In this document: in pieces, positions 25,986 to 34,735 of the stretch
How the letters are laid out: every line of letters starts with the position of its first letter
How positions within the stretch are numbered: the stretch's first letter is position 1
Assembly (NCBI GenBank): GCA_963828755.1
Contig: CAWHFY010000011.1
Span: forward strand, 1 to 64,000
Source: WHSW01 sp963828755
GTDB taxonomy: Bacteria; Actinomycetota; Thermoleophilia; Solirubrobacterales; 70-9
DNA: 64,000 bases
Direction: 5' to 3'
The notes under the pieces: model-generated
The model's database searches: none
Told to the model about the DNA's origin: nothing
The model's input: only the letters and a program-made list of their open reading frames with translations
Translations under genes and position numbers: made by a program

Positions 25986-26977
25986 TGGTAGCGCACCCGC
26001 GGGTCGAGATAGGCGTAGGCGATGTCGACGACCAGGTTCAACGTGACGATGAAGAAAGCGCCGAAGAGGGTGATGCCCTGGATCATGGGCAGGTCGGAGC
26101 GCTTGATCGCGTTGAAGGTCTCGGCGCCGACGCCGGGGATGTTGAAGACGGTCTCGGTCAGGATCGCGTTGCCGGCGAGCAGCACCGCGACGTCGAGCCC
26201 GAGCAGGGTGACGATCGGGGTGATCGCCGAGCGCAGGGCGTGGTGCATGATCACCCGCCGCTCCGGCAGCCCCTTGGCGCGGGCCGTGCGGATGTAGTCC
26301 TCGCCCATCACGTCGATCATCTGCGAGCGCAGATAGCGGGCGTAGATCGCCGCCGTGGCCGCCGCGAGCACGGCCCACGGGAGCAGCATCGAGCCGACCT
26401 TGCCGGCGAAGTCGTCGGCCGTGGAGTAGCTGCCGATGCCGGGGAATATCGGGAACACGCCGACGTCATCGGCGAACAGGTAGAGCGAGACGAGCCCGAG
26501 CCAGAACACCGGCGCCGAGATGAACGCGAGCGTTGTGATCATCGTCGTCCGGTCGAGCAGCGAACGGCTCTTGACCGCGGAGATGATCCCGACCGGGATC
26601 GCGATCGCCATCCACAGGATCACTGACCCGATGACGAGCATCGTCGTTGCCGGCAGGTCGGACTTGATCACGTCGAAGACGTCAGCGTTCGACTGATAGC
26701 TGCGGCCGAAATAGAGCGGCCCGTGCGCGTCGGTGCCGGGAAGGTCGAAGGGGGTGAAGACGCCCTTGATGTAGATCCAGAACTGGGTCAGGACCGATTT
26801 GTCGAGCCCGAGCGATTCGCGGATCGCCGCGATCTGGTCCTCATTGGCCTGGCGGCCGGCGCGCAGCTGCGCGGGATCGGCCGACGGAAAGACGTAGAAG
26901 AGGACGAAGACGACCGCGCTTACCAGCACCAGTAGGACGATGGCCCAGAGTAGGCGGCGGATTATGTAGCGGGCCAT
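25982..26977 (-). CDS. Peptide ABC transporter permease (DppB/OppB type), locus 2
   Basis: 331 aa with the N-terminal signature YIIRRLLWAIVLLVLVSAVV, FLPFY-like FVLFYVFPSADP, the core EAA-type loop (TARAKGLPERRVIMHHALRS) and the usual end DIAYAYLDPRVRYQ. It lies downstream of the SBP gene and a strong hairpin, and overlaps the ATPase gene by four bases. In this locus the DppC-type gene is upstream of the SBP gene rather than next to DppB. Confidence 0.92.
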   Translation of the reverse strand: MARYIIRRLLWAIVLLVLVSAVVFVLFYVFPSADPAQLRAGRQANEDQIAAIRESLGLDKSVLTQFWIYIKGVFTPFDLPGTDAHGPLYFGRSYQSNADVFDVIKSDLPATTMLVIGSVILWMAIAIPVGIISAVKSRSLLDRTTMITTLAFISAPVFWLGLVSLYLFADDVGVFPIFPGIGSYSTADDFAGKVGSMLLPWAVLAAATAAIYARYLRSQMIDVMGEDYIRTARAKGLPERRVIMHHALRSAITPIVTLLGLDVAVLLAGNAILTETVFNIPGVGAETFNAIKRSDLPMIQGITLFGAFFIVTLNLVVDIAYAYLDPRVRYQ

Positions 26978-27011
26978 TCGGGTCTTCTCGGGTGGGTAGG
27001 GGGCGAAGTGG

Positions 27012-27041
27012 GGGACCCGCCGCCGGGCGGCGGCGGGTCCC
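27012..27041. terminator. Strong hairpin after the locus 2 binding-protein gene
   Basis: A perfect 13-bp stem (27012-27024 with 27029-27041) around the tetraloop GGGC lies between the SBP gene and the DppB-type gene. As in locus 1, it sits where partial termination would keep binding protein in excess over the membrane parts. Confidence 0.75.
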
Positions 27042-27075
27042 GGTTCGCATTCTTGGGGTCAGCGTGCGCGGACCC

Positions 27076-28866
27076 CTACTTCAGGGACGTGAACGACAAG
27101 TCCCAGTTCGCGTTGAACTTGTTGATCACGCCGGCAACGTCGGCGGACTGGATGTTCGCCTGGTTGTCCCAGACCCACGGAACCGCCGGGGCCTGCTCGT
27201 TGATCATCGTGTCGACGTCGCCCCACGCCTGGTTGCGCTCATCCAGGTTGTCGATCAGCGCGGCGTCGTCGATCGCCTTGTTGACCTCCGTAACGTTGAG
27301 CTGCGGCCAGTTGGAGTTGTTCTCCGGGACCACGTTCTCACCGTTGAACGTCGGGTCGAGCATCGACTGTCCGTCGTTGAAGTCCTTCAGCCAGCCCACG
27401 TTCGGGCAGACATCCGGCGCGTTGGTCGGAACGCTGCAGAACTTCGTGTACATGATGTCGTGCGTCACCTTCTGGAAGTTGACGTCGAAGCCCATCTCCT
27501 CGAGCTGGCTCCTGAACACTTCCGCGGTGTCGGATCCGGGAGGCGAGTCGTCACCGACCATGGTGATCTCGCAATCCGCCCCCTCGCACTTGCCGCTCTC
27601 CATCCCAGCCTTCTTGAAGTACTCGGCTGAGACGTCTGGATCTCCGTCGGGATTCGCGAGGTAGTCCAGACCGGTGCCTTCGAGTCCGCCGGCTTCCTCG
27701 AAGCCGGGGAAGTCGGGCGGCAGGTAATGCGTTGCCACCGGGCCGACGAGCTCGCCGCCGCGGGTATTGCGAAGGTCGGTGCGATTCGACCCGGCGATCA
27801 CCGCCTTGCGGACGTTGATGTCGTCGAACGGTGGATCCTGGGTGTTGAGGGAGATGTAACGGTTTCCGCCGCTTGGCGTGACCGTCAACTGACCTTCCTC
27901 ACCCGTGGTGGCCGCCTGCTTGATCACGCTCGGCGGGGTTGAGAAATCGCCGTTGACCTCGGCGTTTCCGCTGAGGATCTTCTTGCCAGCCGACACGGTG
28001 TCGGCGAAGCCTTCCTGGAAGGTGATCTCGTCCAGATACGCCGGCCGGAAGTCGGCATCGGACGCCGTCCAGTTCGGATTGCGCACCAGGTGGATCTCCT
28101 TGTTCGGCACGTAGTTGTCGATCATGTACGGGCCGGTCGAGACCTGGTTCTCGCCGTAGGTCGACGGGTTCTCCGCGTCGTACTGCTTCGCGTACTCCTC
28201 GGGAACCGGCGCCGAGACCGGGAGCGTGAGCGCGCCGATCACGCCGAGCGAGGTCGTGTCGGTGAGCTTGATCACCAGCGTCGTGTCGTCCGGGGCGGTG
28301 ATCCCGCTGATCTGGGGGGCGCCACCCGTCGGGTTGTCCTGCGCCTCCTTGACGGCCTTGTCGATGCCCTCAACGCCGGCCAGGTACGTCTGTACGTAGC
28401 CGTTTGGGACGCCGGGCAGCAGTGAGCGCTCGATCGCGTACTTGACGTCGGCAGCGGTCGCGACTCGGTCCACCGGCGGCGAGTACTTGACGTCGTCGCG
28501 CAGCGTGTAGGTGATCGTCTTGCCGTCCGCGGAGACCGTCGGGTGATCGGTCGCCAGCAGTGGCGTTGGCTGCTCGACGTCGTCCGGCGCGTAGCCCTCG
28601 AGGTTCGATTGCGTCGCCGAGGTGACCATGTAGCTGTACTGGTAATAGGAGGCGCCAGGATCGATGTAGTCGACGTCTGAGGCCGAGATCACGGTCAGCT
28701 CGCCGCCCTGCTGGGCGTCGCTCGGGGCCTGGGTGATCGGCGCAAAATCGTTGCTTGAAGAGCTGGTGTCGCTGGAAGTCGAATCGCCGCTGCCGCACGC
28801 TGAAACGGTCAGCGCCAGTGCGACGATGGCGCCCAGCGCAAGCAGCCATCGCAGCTTGTTTCGCAT
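27076..28866 (-). CDS. Peptide ABC transporter solute-binding lipoprotein (family 5), locus 2
   Basis: 596 aa from ATG 28866 with GAAAGGAAAG upstream. Lipoprotein signal with Cys24 (LALTVSAC). Family 5 features: VDYIDPGASYYQYSYMVTSA, ATAADVKYAIERSLLPG, VSTGPYMIDNYVPNKEIHLV, NVRKAVIAGSNRTDLRNTRG, and a late DKIAYTKF-like segment. Two Cys residues near 490-515 could form a disulfide. It stands between the DppC-type and DppB-type genes. No frameshift. Confidence 0.92.
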   Translation of the reverse strand: MRNKLRWLLALGAIVALALTVSACGSGDSTSSDTSSSSNDFAPITQAPSDAQQGGELTVISASDVDYIDPGASYYQYSYMVTSATQSNLEGYAPDDVEQPTPLLATDHPTVSADGKTITYTLRDDVKYSPPVDRVATAADVKYAIERSLLPGVPNGYVQTYLAGVEGIDKAVKEAQDNPTGGAPQISGITAPDDTTLVIKLTDTTSLGVIGALTLPVSAPVPEEYAKQYDAENPSTYGENQVSTGPYMIDNYVPNKEIHLVRNPNWTASDADFRPAYLDEITFQEGFADTVSAGKKILSGNAEVNGDFSTPPSVIKQAATTGEEGQLTVTPSGGNRYISLNTQDPPFDDINVRKAVIAGSNRTDLRNTRGGELVGPVATHYLPPDFPGFEEAGGLEGTGLDYLANPDGDPDVSAEYFKKAGMESGKCEGADCEITMVGDDSPPGSDTAEVFRSQLEEMGFDVNFQKVTHDIMYTKFCSVPTNAPDVCPNVGWLKDFNDGQSMLDPTFNGENVVPENNSNWPQLNVTEVNKAIDDAALIDNLDERNQAWGDVDTMINEQAPAVPWVWDNQANIQSADVAGVINKFNANWDLSFTSLK

Positions 28867-28912
28867 CGTCTTTCCTTTCTCTTTTTTGTGGGTTCGGGAA
28901 GGCTTGTGCATC

Positions 28913-29923
28913 TCAGCTCCGCTTCTTGCGCGGGTTGAGGGCGTCCTGCATCGCGTCGCCGACGAAGTTGAAGGCGAGCACGGTGAACAGAAGGGCGAGA
29001 CCGGGGAAGAGCATGTACCACCACGCGTCGCTGAAGACGGGGGTGGCGTCGGAGATCATCTGGCCCCAGCTCGGCTGGTCGGTGACGCCGACGCCGAGGA
29101 ACGAGAGCGCCGCCTCGTAAAGGATCACCTGCGGGATCAGGATCGAGGCGTAGACGATGATCGGGGCGGTCAGGTTGGGCAGCAGCTCGCGGAAGACGAT
29201 CCGCGTGTGCGAGGCGCCCATCGAGCGCGAGGCTTCGACGAATTCCTTCTCGCGCAGCGACAGCGTCTGGCCGCGGACGATCCGCGCCATGTAGGTCCAG
29301 CTGGTGAACGCGATCACCGCGATCACCACCCCGATTCCGGGCTTGATCAGGCCGCCGAGACAGCCGGCGCCACCGCCGCTGGTCTGGCCGAGGGTGCACG
29401 CGGCCGCCAGGCCGGTGGCCAGCAACAGGTACGGGATCGCGAGCAGGACGTCGACGAAGCGCGAGATCAGGGTGTCGGTCCAGCCGCGAAAGTAGCCGGC
29501 GAGGAGCCCGGCGACGATTCCGAGCACCGTCGCGATGAAGGTGGCGGCGAAGGCGACGATCAGCGAGACCCGGGCGCCGTAGACGGTGCGGCTGAAGACA
29601 TCGCGCCCGAGCTGGTCGATCCCGAACAGGTGGTCGGCGCTGGGACCGGTCGGGAGTGCGTACACCGGGTCGAGTGCTGCCGTGTCGCGCTCGTCCGGCC
29701 CAGGCGCGCCGGCGATGTCGCAGACGACGGGCGCGAAGATCGCGATCAGGACGAGCAGGACAATGAAGACGAGCGCGCCGAGTGCGAGCTTGTCCTCCAG
29801 AAACCGCTTCCAGAACAGCTGCCACGGCGTCCGCGGCAGCGCACCACCGGCGTCGATTTCGGTCAGCTCAGCGCCGGCACCTACGGGTACCGGGTGGTCC
29901 TCGGGGAAGTTGCCGGCCTCCAA
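28913..29923 (-). CDS. Peptide ABC transporter permease (DppC/OppC type), locus 2
   Basis: 336 aa from TTG 29923 with a G-rich ribosome site. N-terminal helix (LALGALVFIVLLVLIAIFAP), the HLFGIDQLGRDVFSRTVYGA signature of OppC proteins, and the core with EASRSMGASHTRIVFRELLP and LSFLGVGVTDQPSWGQMI. An extra Cys-containing loop (ACTLGQTSGGGAGCLGG) between helices is unusual. First gene of locus 2. Confidence 0.92.
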   Translation of the reverse strand: MEAGNFPEDHPVPVGAGAELTEIDAGGALPRTPWQLFWKRFLEDKLALGALVFIVLLVLIAIFAPVVCDIAGAPGPDERDTAALDPVYALPTGPSADHLFGIDQLGRDVFSRTVYGARVSLIVAFAATFIATVLGIVAGLLAGYFRGWTDTLISRFVDVLLAIPYLLLATGLAAACTLGQTSGGGAGCLGGLIKPGIGVVIAVIAFTSWTYMARIVRGQTLSLREKEFVEASRSMGASHTRIVFRELLPNLTAPIIVYASILIPQVILYEAALSFLGVGVTDQPSWGQMISDATPVFSDAWWYMLFPGLALLFTVLAFNFVGDAMQDALNPRKKRS

Positions 29924-30031
29924 GCGTCCCCCCGCCTAGTCCAGCTCTGCTCTCATCCGCGCGCAACCCTAGCTGTCGAAATGGGCTGCGGACGGCTCAC
30001 GACCGGGAGTCTTACCCGTTACTCACCTTTA

Positions 30032-31606
30032 CTATTCGCCCTCCTTGAGCTGCCAGCTCGAGTAGTCCGTCCCGTAGAGCGGGTGCAGGATCGAACTCTT
30101 CGGGTCGATCCGCTCCGAGAGGAAGGTCGTCGTGGACGGATGGCCGAGTACCACGAGGTAGCTCTGCGGCGGCGAGACCATGTACTCGTCGATCCGCTGC
30201 AGCTCATCGGTGTCGGGATCGAGCTCGGCCCCGGTCGCGAGCCGGTCGATCGCGGCAACCGCGAGGGGGTCGTCCGTGCCGAGCGCGCGCAGGAAGCCGA
30301 CCGCGCGGGGGAAGGGTGGGGCGATCGTATGCAGCGCGGTCTGCGCCCGGCTGCCGTCGACGACCCGAGCGTCGAGGCCGATCGCGTCGAGCTCGTCGAT
30401 GTAGGTGCGGATCAGCTCGCGCTGCCCGGGCGAGGCGGCGACCCCGACGGTCTGACCCTCCGCGCCCGCCTGGCGGATCAGCGCCTCGGCGCCGCCGCGG
30501 TCCGGCGCCGCGGTCGGGTCGCCGTAGGGGCATTCGGTCGTGTCGAGGCGCTCGTCGTAGCCCGGGACGCCGGGGGCGAACAGCGCGCAACCCGGCAGCA
30601 TCTTGCCGTGCTCGTCGGCGAGCCGGGCCCGGTTCACAGCGCGGTTGACGGCCTCGCGGACGAGGGGATCTTCGAACGGTGGCTGGTCGTCGTCGAGCTC
30701 GAAGTAGACGGTCGCTGCGGTCGCGTCCTCGCTGAAGCGGTCCGATGCCTGCTCGGCGATCGTCGGCTCGAGCGCCGCCGGGGGCTCGTCCTGCATGTAG
30801 TCGAGCTTGCCATCAAGCACGTCCTGCGCCTGGCGGGCCGCGCCGGGCACGAGCTTGGTCGTGATCTCGGCCAGGTTGCCGGTCGGGATGTCCGGGATGT
30901 CGAGGTCGGCGAAGCCGCGGCTGCGCCGCAGGACGAAGCTGCCGTCCGGATCGGGCTCGCCGAGCTCGTACGGGCCGACCCCCGGCGGCGGGTCGTCGCT
31001 CAGGTCGCGAAACGCCGTCCCGGCCGGCAGCGGCGCGGCGTAGGGAAGCGCGAGCGCGTCAGCGAAATACGGGTCGGGGAGCGCTAGCGAGATCGAGATC
31101 CTGCCGTTCTCGTCGTTGGCCTCGATCCCGGAGATGTCGGCCGCCGGGGCGCCCGCCGCCTCGTAGGTGGTCGCGCCCGCGATCGACTCGTAGAGGGGCG
31201 CACCCGGTGACTCGAGATACAGCGTGCGCGCGATCGTCCGCTCGAAGTCGGAGGCGCGGACCGGGCGCCCGTTGGAATACTCGAGTCCGTCGCGCAGCTG
31301 CAGCGACCAGGTGAGTCCGTCCTCGGAGACCTCGGGCAGGTCCGACGCGAGGCCGGCGATCAGCTCGGCCCCCCGTTCGCCGGAGGCGTGGCGGTAGGTG
31401 AGCAGCGGCGTGTACGCGAGCCAGACCGCTTCGCGCGCGGCGACCGTCGAGGCGAGCGCCGGATCGAGCACCTCGGCGCCGGATCCGGCGGCGACCAGGA
31501 TCGGTGTCTCGGTCGGCTCCTCCGAGCCTCCGCACCCGATCGCCGCGCTCGCGCAGAGCGCCAGCGAGCCGATCACGATCGCGCTGCGAGCCCCTGCTGC
31601 GGTCAC
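30032..31606 (-). CDS. Stand-alone solute-binding lipoprotein (family 5)
   Basis: 524 aa from GTG 31606. It has a lipoprotein signal with Cys25 (ASAAIGC). Family 5 core: GAEVLDPALASTVAAREAVW, PVRASDFERTIARTLYL, GVGPYELGEPDPDGSFVL, DPLVREAVNRAVNRARLAD. No ABC genes are attached directly; it lies just upstream of the locus 2 operon, on the same strand, and may feed its permeases with another ligand. Length and motifs are normal. Confidence 0.88.
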   Translation of the reverse strand: MTAAGARSAIVIGSLALCASAAIGCGGSEEPTETPILVAAGSGAEVLDPALASTVAAREAVWLAYTPLLTYRHASGERGAELIAGLASDLPEVSEDGLTWSLQLRDGLEYSNGRPVRASDFERTIARTLYLESPGAPLYESIAGATTYEAAGAPAADISGIEANDENGRISISLALPDPYFADALALPYAAPLPAGTAFRDLSDDPPPGVGPYELGEPDPDGSFVLRRSRGFADLDIPDIPTGNLAEITTKLVPGAARQAQDVLDGKLDYMQDEPPAALEPTIAEQASDRFSEDATAATVYFELDDDQPPFEDPLVREAVNRAVNRARLADEHGKMLPGCALFAPGVPGYDERLDTTECPYGDPTAAPDRGGAEALIRQAGAEGQTVGVAASPGQRELIRTYIDELDAIGLDARVVDGSRAQTALHTIAPPFPRAVGFLRALGTDDPLAVAAIDRLATGAELDPDTDELQRIDEYMVSPPQSYLVVLGHPSTTTFLSERIDPKSSILHPLYGTDYSSWQLKEGE

Positions 31607-31630
31607 CCATGCGAGTTTATGCGCGCGGCC

Positions 31631-31975
31631 TCACTCAGGTTTGGGGCTCGGGAACTGGCTGCGCATTACCGCGTCCCAGGCGCGGTCGCTCAGCAGCGCG
31701 CGCTGGCCGAGCGCCAGTCGCCCCGAGGCGGTCACCTTGTAGCGCGGTCGCGGGCGCGCCGATGCGATCGCTCGCTCGGTCGTCCGCGCGACCGCGTCGG
31801 GCCCGCCGCCGAGGCGCTTCATCGGGCCCTCGTAGACGCCGAGGGTTGGTGGTGATCAGGCCCGGCTTGACCACAACGACCCGGACGCCGAAGCCGTTGA
31901 CCTCGACGCGAAGCGCATCGGAGAGCGCCTCGACCGCGTACTTGCTCGCGTGGTAGGCGCCGCCGCCGGGGAACA
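31631..31975 (-). pseudogene. Remnant of a short-chain dehydrogenase (C-terminal part only)
   Basis: The sequence starts abruptly at VFPGGGAYHASKYAVEALSD, which contains the SDR catalytic Y-x3-K, and continues to VVVVKPGLITT. A frame change near 31850 leads to MKRLGGGPDAVARTTERAI and ends in QFPSPKPE. The Rossmann TGxxxGxG half and the NAG and Ser motifs are absent; DNA upstream shows no trace of them before the divergent ADH gene at 32065. About 140 codons were lost, so it cannot be active. Confidence 0.8.
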
Positions 31976-32064
31976 CGAGCGGAGCCGGAGCCCCCGCGCG
32001 ACACCGTGAGTTTCGGGAGGCGCGAGTCTATGTCCGCTGGCTCGTCCAAATAGAGTCAGGATCG

Positions 32065-33099
32065 ATGCGCGCCGTCACCTTTCAAGCGCCCGGCGAGGTC
32101 CGCGTCGATGACGTCCCGGAGCCCGAGCTCGGCTCCGGCGACGAGGCGATCATCCGGGTCGAGGCGAGCGGCGTCTGCGGATCCGACCTCCACATCTACC
32201 ACGGGCGGGTCTCGATGGAGGAGGGGTTCGTGCTCGGGCACGAGTACGTCGGCACGGTGATCGCGGTCGGCGACGGGGTCGACTCGGTCGCGGTCGGCGA
32301 CCGCGTCCTCGGCACCTACTGCACCGCGTGCGGCGAATGCTTCTTCTGCAAGCGCGGCGACTTCCACAAGTGCGACCACGGCCGCGTCTTCGGCCACGGC
32401 AAGACGCTCGGCTCCCTGCAGGGCGCCCAGGCCGAGCTGCTCTTGATCCCGAACGCCGACCTGACCCTGCGCAAGGTGCCCGAGGGGATGTCCGATGACG
32501 TCGCCTTGTTCGCGGGCGACGTGATGGGCACCGGCTACCACGCGGTGGTCGAGTGCGGGGTGGGGCCGGGCTCGGTCGTCGCGGTGTTGGGGCTCGGGCC
32601 GGTCGGCCTCTGCGCGGTCCAGTCGGCGCTCGCCGAGGGCGCCGCCGGGGTGGTCGCGGTCGATACTGTCCCCGAGCGGCTCGAGCTCGCTCGCTCGCTC
32701 GGCGCCGATCCGGTCCACCTGACCGAGGAGGACCCGCGGGCCGCGGTGAAGGCGCTGACCGAGGGCCGCGGCGCCGACGCGACGGTGGACGCGGTCGGCC
32801 ACCCCGACGCGCTCGAGCTCGCCTGCAGGCTGACGCGCAAGGCCGGCACCGTCTCGGCGACCGGCGTCTACGCAGAGCGCATCGACGTCCACATGGGGAT
32901 CGTCTGGATCAAGGCGCTGACGCTGAAGACGGGGCACGCCAACGTGATCAAGCACGTCGACCCCGTGCTCGAGCGACTCGCTGCCGGGACGCTTGACCCG
33001 ACCCCCCTGGTCACGCACCACATGAAGCTCGACGAAGCGGCCGACGCCTACGCGGTCTACGACCGCCGCGAGGCGCTCAAGATCGTCCTCACGCCGTAG
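32065..33099 (+). CDS. Zinc-dependent alcohol dehydrogenase (MDR family)
   Basis: 344 aa. Catalytic zinc ligands: Cys38 (GVCGSD), His59-Glu60 (GHEY) and a later Asp/Cys. The structural zinc lobe is complete (ACGECFFCKRGDFHKC; Cys89, 92, 95, 103). The Rossmann motif GLGPVGLCAV (about 172-181) with VDTVPERLELARSLGA indicates NAD preference (Asp at the end of beta 2). The substrate is unknown; sequence style is close to the threonine/sorbitol dehydrogenase branch. csaA follows two bases after the stop, so they may be cotranscribed. Confidence 0.9.
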   Translation: MRAVTFQAPGEVRVDDVPEPELGSGDEAIIRVEASGVCGSDLHIYHGRVSMEEGFVLGHEYVGTVIAVGDGVDSVAVGDRVLGTYCTACGECFFCKRGDFHKCDHGRVFGHGKTLGSLQGAQAELLLIPNADLTLRKVPEGMSDDVALFAGDVMGTGYHAVVECGVGPGSVVAVLGLGPVGLCAVQSALAEGAAGVVAVDTVPERLELARSLGADPVHLTEEDPRAAVKALTEGRGADATVDAVGHPDALELACRLTRKAGTVSATGVYAERIDVHMGIVWIKALTLKTGHANVIKHVDPVLERLAAGTLDPTPLVTHHMKLDEAADAYAVYDRREALKIVLTP

Positions 33100-33101
33100 C
33101 G

Positions 33102-33440
33102 ATGGCCGGCGAGCTGAGCTGGGACGAGTTCGAGCGGGTCGACATGCGGGTCGGCCGCGTGATCGCTGTCGACGAGTTCCCGGAGGCGCGGCGCCCGGCC
33201 TGGAAGTTGACGATCGACTTCGGCGCCGAGATTGGCGTCAAGCGATCCTCGGCGCAGATCACCAATTACGAGCGCGCCGAGCTCGAGGGAACCCAGGTGG
33301 TCGCGGTCGTCAACTTCCCGCCAAAGCGGATCGGCCCGTTCATGTCCGAGTGCCTGGTCATCGGCGCGGTCGATCCCGAGCAGGGAGTGATCCTGCTGCG
33401 GCCCGACCGCGAGGTCGAGCTCGGGGACCGGATCGCCTAG
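33102..33440 (+). CDS. csaA: CsaA-type tRNA-binding domain protein
   Basis: 112 aa, a single EMAP/OB-fold tRNA-binding domain. Characteristic are FERVDMRVGRVIAVDEFPEA, the KRSSAQITNYE segment, VVNFPPKRIGPFMSECL and the end GVILLRPDREVELGDRIA. CsaA in Bacillus is a dimeric chaperone-like protein linked to protein export and able to bind tRNA or peptides. Full length for the family. It starts two bases after the ADH stop. Confidence 0.93.
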   Translation: MAGELSWDEFERVDMRVGRVIAVDEFPEARRPAWKLTIDFGAEIGVKRSSAQITNYERAELEGTQVVAVVNFPPKRIGPFMSECLVIGAVDPEQGVILLRPDREVELGDRIA

Positions 33441-33443
33441 CGG

Positions 33444-33692
33444 CTAGGCGGCCGGCGCCGGGTAGGCGAGGTGGACATGCGTGCGGGCGACGGCGATGAA
33501 CTCGCGCTGCTCGCCCGCGGACGCCGAGTCGAGCGACGTGATCTCGGCGTTGGCGAGCGGGATGAAGTCCATCTCGCCCCGGTTCAGGTAGTCGGAGAGG
33601 CGGCTGCGGTAGCCCTCCCGGGGCATCGTGACATCGCCGATGATCCGGTGGCGATCGGTCTCCAGCACGATCCGTTCGACGCGCGTGTCCAT
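33444..33692 (-). CDS. Small protein, DUF6812-like
   Basis: 82 aa from ATG 33692. A compact beta-rich sequence: RIVLETDRHRIIGDVTMPRE, SDYLNRGEMDFIPLANAEIT, EFIAVARTHVHLAYP. This set of motifs (I-x-G-x-V, LxD-x-LN, FIxLxxxxI) is a widespread small family; DUF6812 is the name I associate with it, not checked. Function unknown. Convergent with csaA. Confidence 0.7.
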   Translation of the reverse strand: MDTRVERIVLETDRHRIIGDVTMPREGYRSRLSDYLNRGEMDFIPLANAEITSLDSASAGEQREFIAVARTHVHLAYPAPAA

Positions 33693-33766
33693 GGCCGACA
33701 CGCTAGCGCGAGGACGCGGCGCCGCCGTCGTTTCCCCGCATCGCGCGCCGGGTAGGCCGTGGGCGC

Positions 33767-34243
33767 ATGTCCGAGATGCTGCGCACGTACCTTCAGGACC
33801 ACCACGCGGGGGCCACCGCGGGGCTGGAGCTGGCGCGCCGGGCGGCCGCCTCCAACAGCGACTCCGAGTACGGGCCCGAGCTCGAGCGCATCGCATCGGA
33901 GATCGACGCCGACCGCGCCGCACTCGAGCGGGCGATGGAACGGCTCGGGGTGAAGCCGAGCGCCGTCAAGGACGCAGCCGGGTGGATGGCCGAGAAGCTC
34001 GGCCGGCTGAAGCCCAACAACAGCCTGCTCAGCTACTCGCCCCTCAGCCGCGTGGTCGAGCTTGAGGGCCTGGTGATCGGGGTGACCGCCAAGCTCGCCG
34101 TCTGGGAGGCGATGCGGACCGCGGTCGGCGAGCGCCTCGACGGGATCGAGTTCGCAGAGCTCGCCGAGCGCGCCGGCGATCAGCGCGGGCGGCTCGAGAC
34201 GTTACGCCGCCGCGCCGCCGCCGAAGCGTTCGAGCGCGTCTGA
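33767..34243 (+). CDS. Hypothetical helical protein
   Basis: 158 aa, almost all alpha-helical: an N-terminal helix with LQDHHAGATAGLELARRAA, a second (ELERIASEIDADRAALERAM) and later helices with VVELEGLVIGVTAKLAVWEA and a charged end. The layout is like ferritin-like or four-helix stress proteins of actinobacteria, but no metal-binding E-x2-H set is convincing. The ATG is close to the start of the divergent DUF6812-like gene, so a shared promoter region of about 75 bp is likely. Confidence 0.65.
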   Translation: MSEMLRTYLQDHHAGATAGLELARRAAASNSDSEYGPELERIASEIDADRAALERAMERLGVKPSAVKDAAGWMAEKLGRLKPNNSLLSYSPLSRVVELEGLVIGVTAKLAVWEAMRTAVGERLDGIEFAELAERAGDQRGRLETLRRRAAAEAFERV

Positions 34244-34255
34244 GCGATCGCCGAG

Positions 34256-34292
34256 TTTCATCCAGACCACCGTGGGGGTGGTTGAGATGAAA
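34256..34292. terminator. Bidirectional hairpin between convergent genes
   Basis: TTTCATC (34256-34262) pairs with GATGAAA (34286-34292), and ACCACC (34266-34271) with GGTGGT (34277-34282), with a 3-base internal loop. It lies between two convergent genes. A run of GCGCGGGGG direct repeats follows (34298-34330). Confidence 0.65.
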
Positions 34293-34332
34293 GTCGGCGC
34301 GGGGGGCGCGGGGGGCGCGGGGGCGCGGGTGG

Positions 34333-34710
34333 TTACTCCGTCGAGAAGGCGCTGCGGGCGTCGCTGGGGTCGGCGTAGACGCGTACCGAGCTCACCCGCC
34401 CGGAGTCGAGCGTCCACAGCCAGGCGTTCTGCGAGTCCAGAAACCCCGATCCGTGCCACGCGCGCACCCGCCCGAAGACGAGTACCTGCCCGGCACCCAC
34501 CGGGTGAAAGGACTGCGGCTGCAGCTCGAGCCGCTTCCACTGCTCGGTCAGGTCCGTGAGGTATTGGGCCAGTCCCGCGTAGCCGCGGTACGGCTCGGTT
34601 CGTCCGGCGAGGAGGCCGGTGACCGTGAACACCTCGATCTCCTCAGCCGAGAGCTCGATCAGCGCCTCCAGGTCGCGCTCGCCGAAGGCGGCGTAGGCGC
34701 GCCGGATCAC
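34333..34710 (-). CDS. SnoaL-like / NTF2-fold protein
   Basis: 125 aa with the NTF2-fold pattern: RAYAAFGERDLEALIELSAE, YRGYAGLAQYLTDLTEQW (the G-x-xx-IxxY/F helix) and a C-terminal sheet (VLVFGRVRAWHGSG, WLWTLDSGRVSSVRVYAD). Such stand-alone proteins act as hydrolases, isomerases or ligand-binding proteins; no specific reaction is suggested. Its start lies just downstream of the EstB-type hydrolase gene, on the same strand, so they are probably one operon. Confidence 0.78.
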   Translation of the reverse strand: MIRRAYAAFGERDLEALIELSAEEIEVFTVTGLLAGRTEPYRGYAGLAQYLTDLTEQWKRLELQPQSFHPVGAGQVLVFGRVRAWHGSGFLDSQNAWLWTLDSGRVSSVRVYADPSDARSAFSTE

Positions 34711-34735
34711 CGCTTCCCCCTCGACTTCCCCCCGC

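Noticed and set aside
28733..31087. 784-codon plus-strand frame across a permease gene and parts of two SBP genes
   Set aside because: Antisense to three well-supported genes; its composition mirrors their third-position GC bias.
16652..31606. The two peptide-transport loci as a recent tandem duplication
   Set aside because: Gene order differs and the protein sequences of matching components are clearly diverged, so an old or independent origin is more likely.
34298..34330. GC-rich short tandem repeats as a possible CRISPR-like array
   Set aside because: The units are only about 9 bp and contiguous without spacers; a simple low-complexity run. No CRISPR array was seen anywhere in the window.
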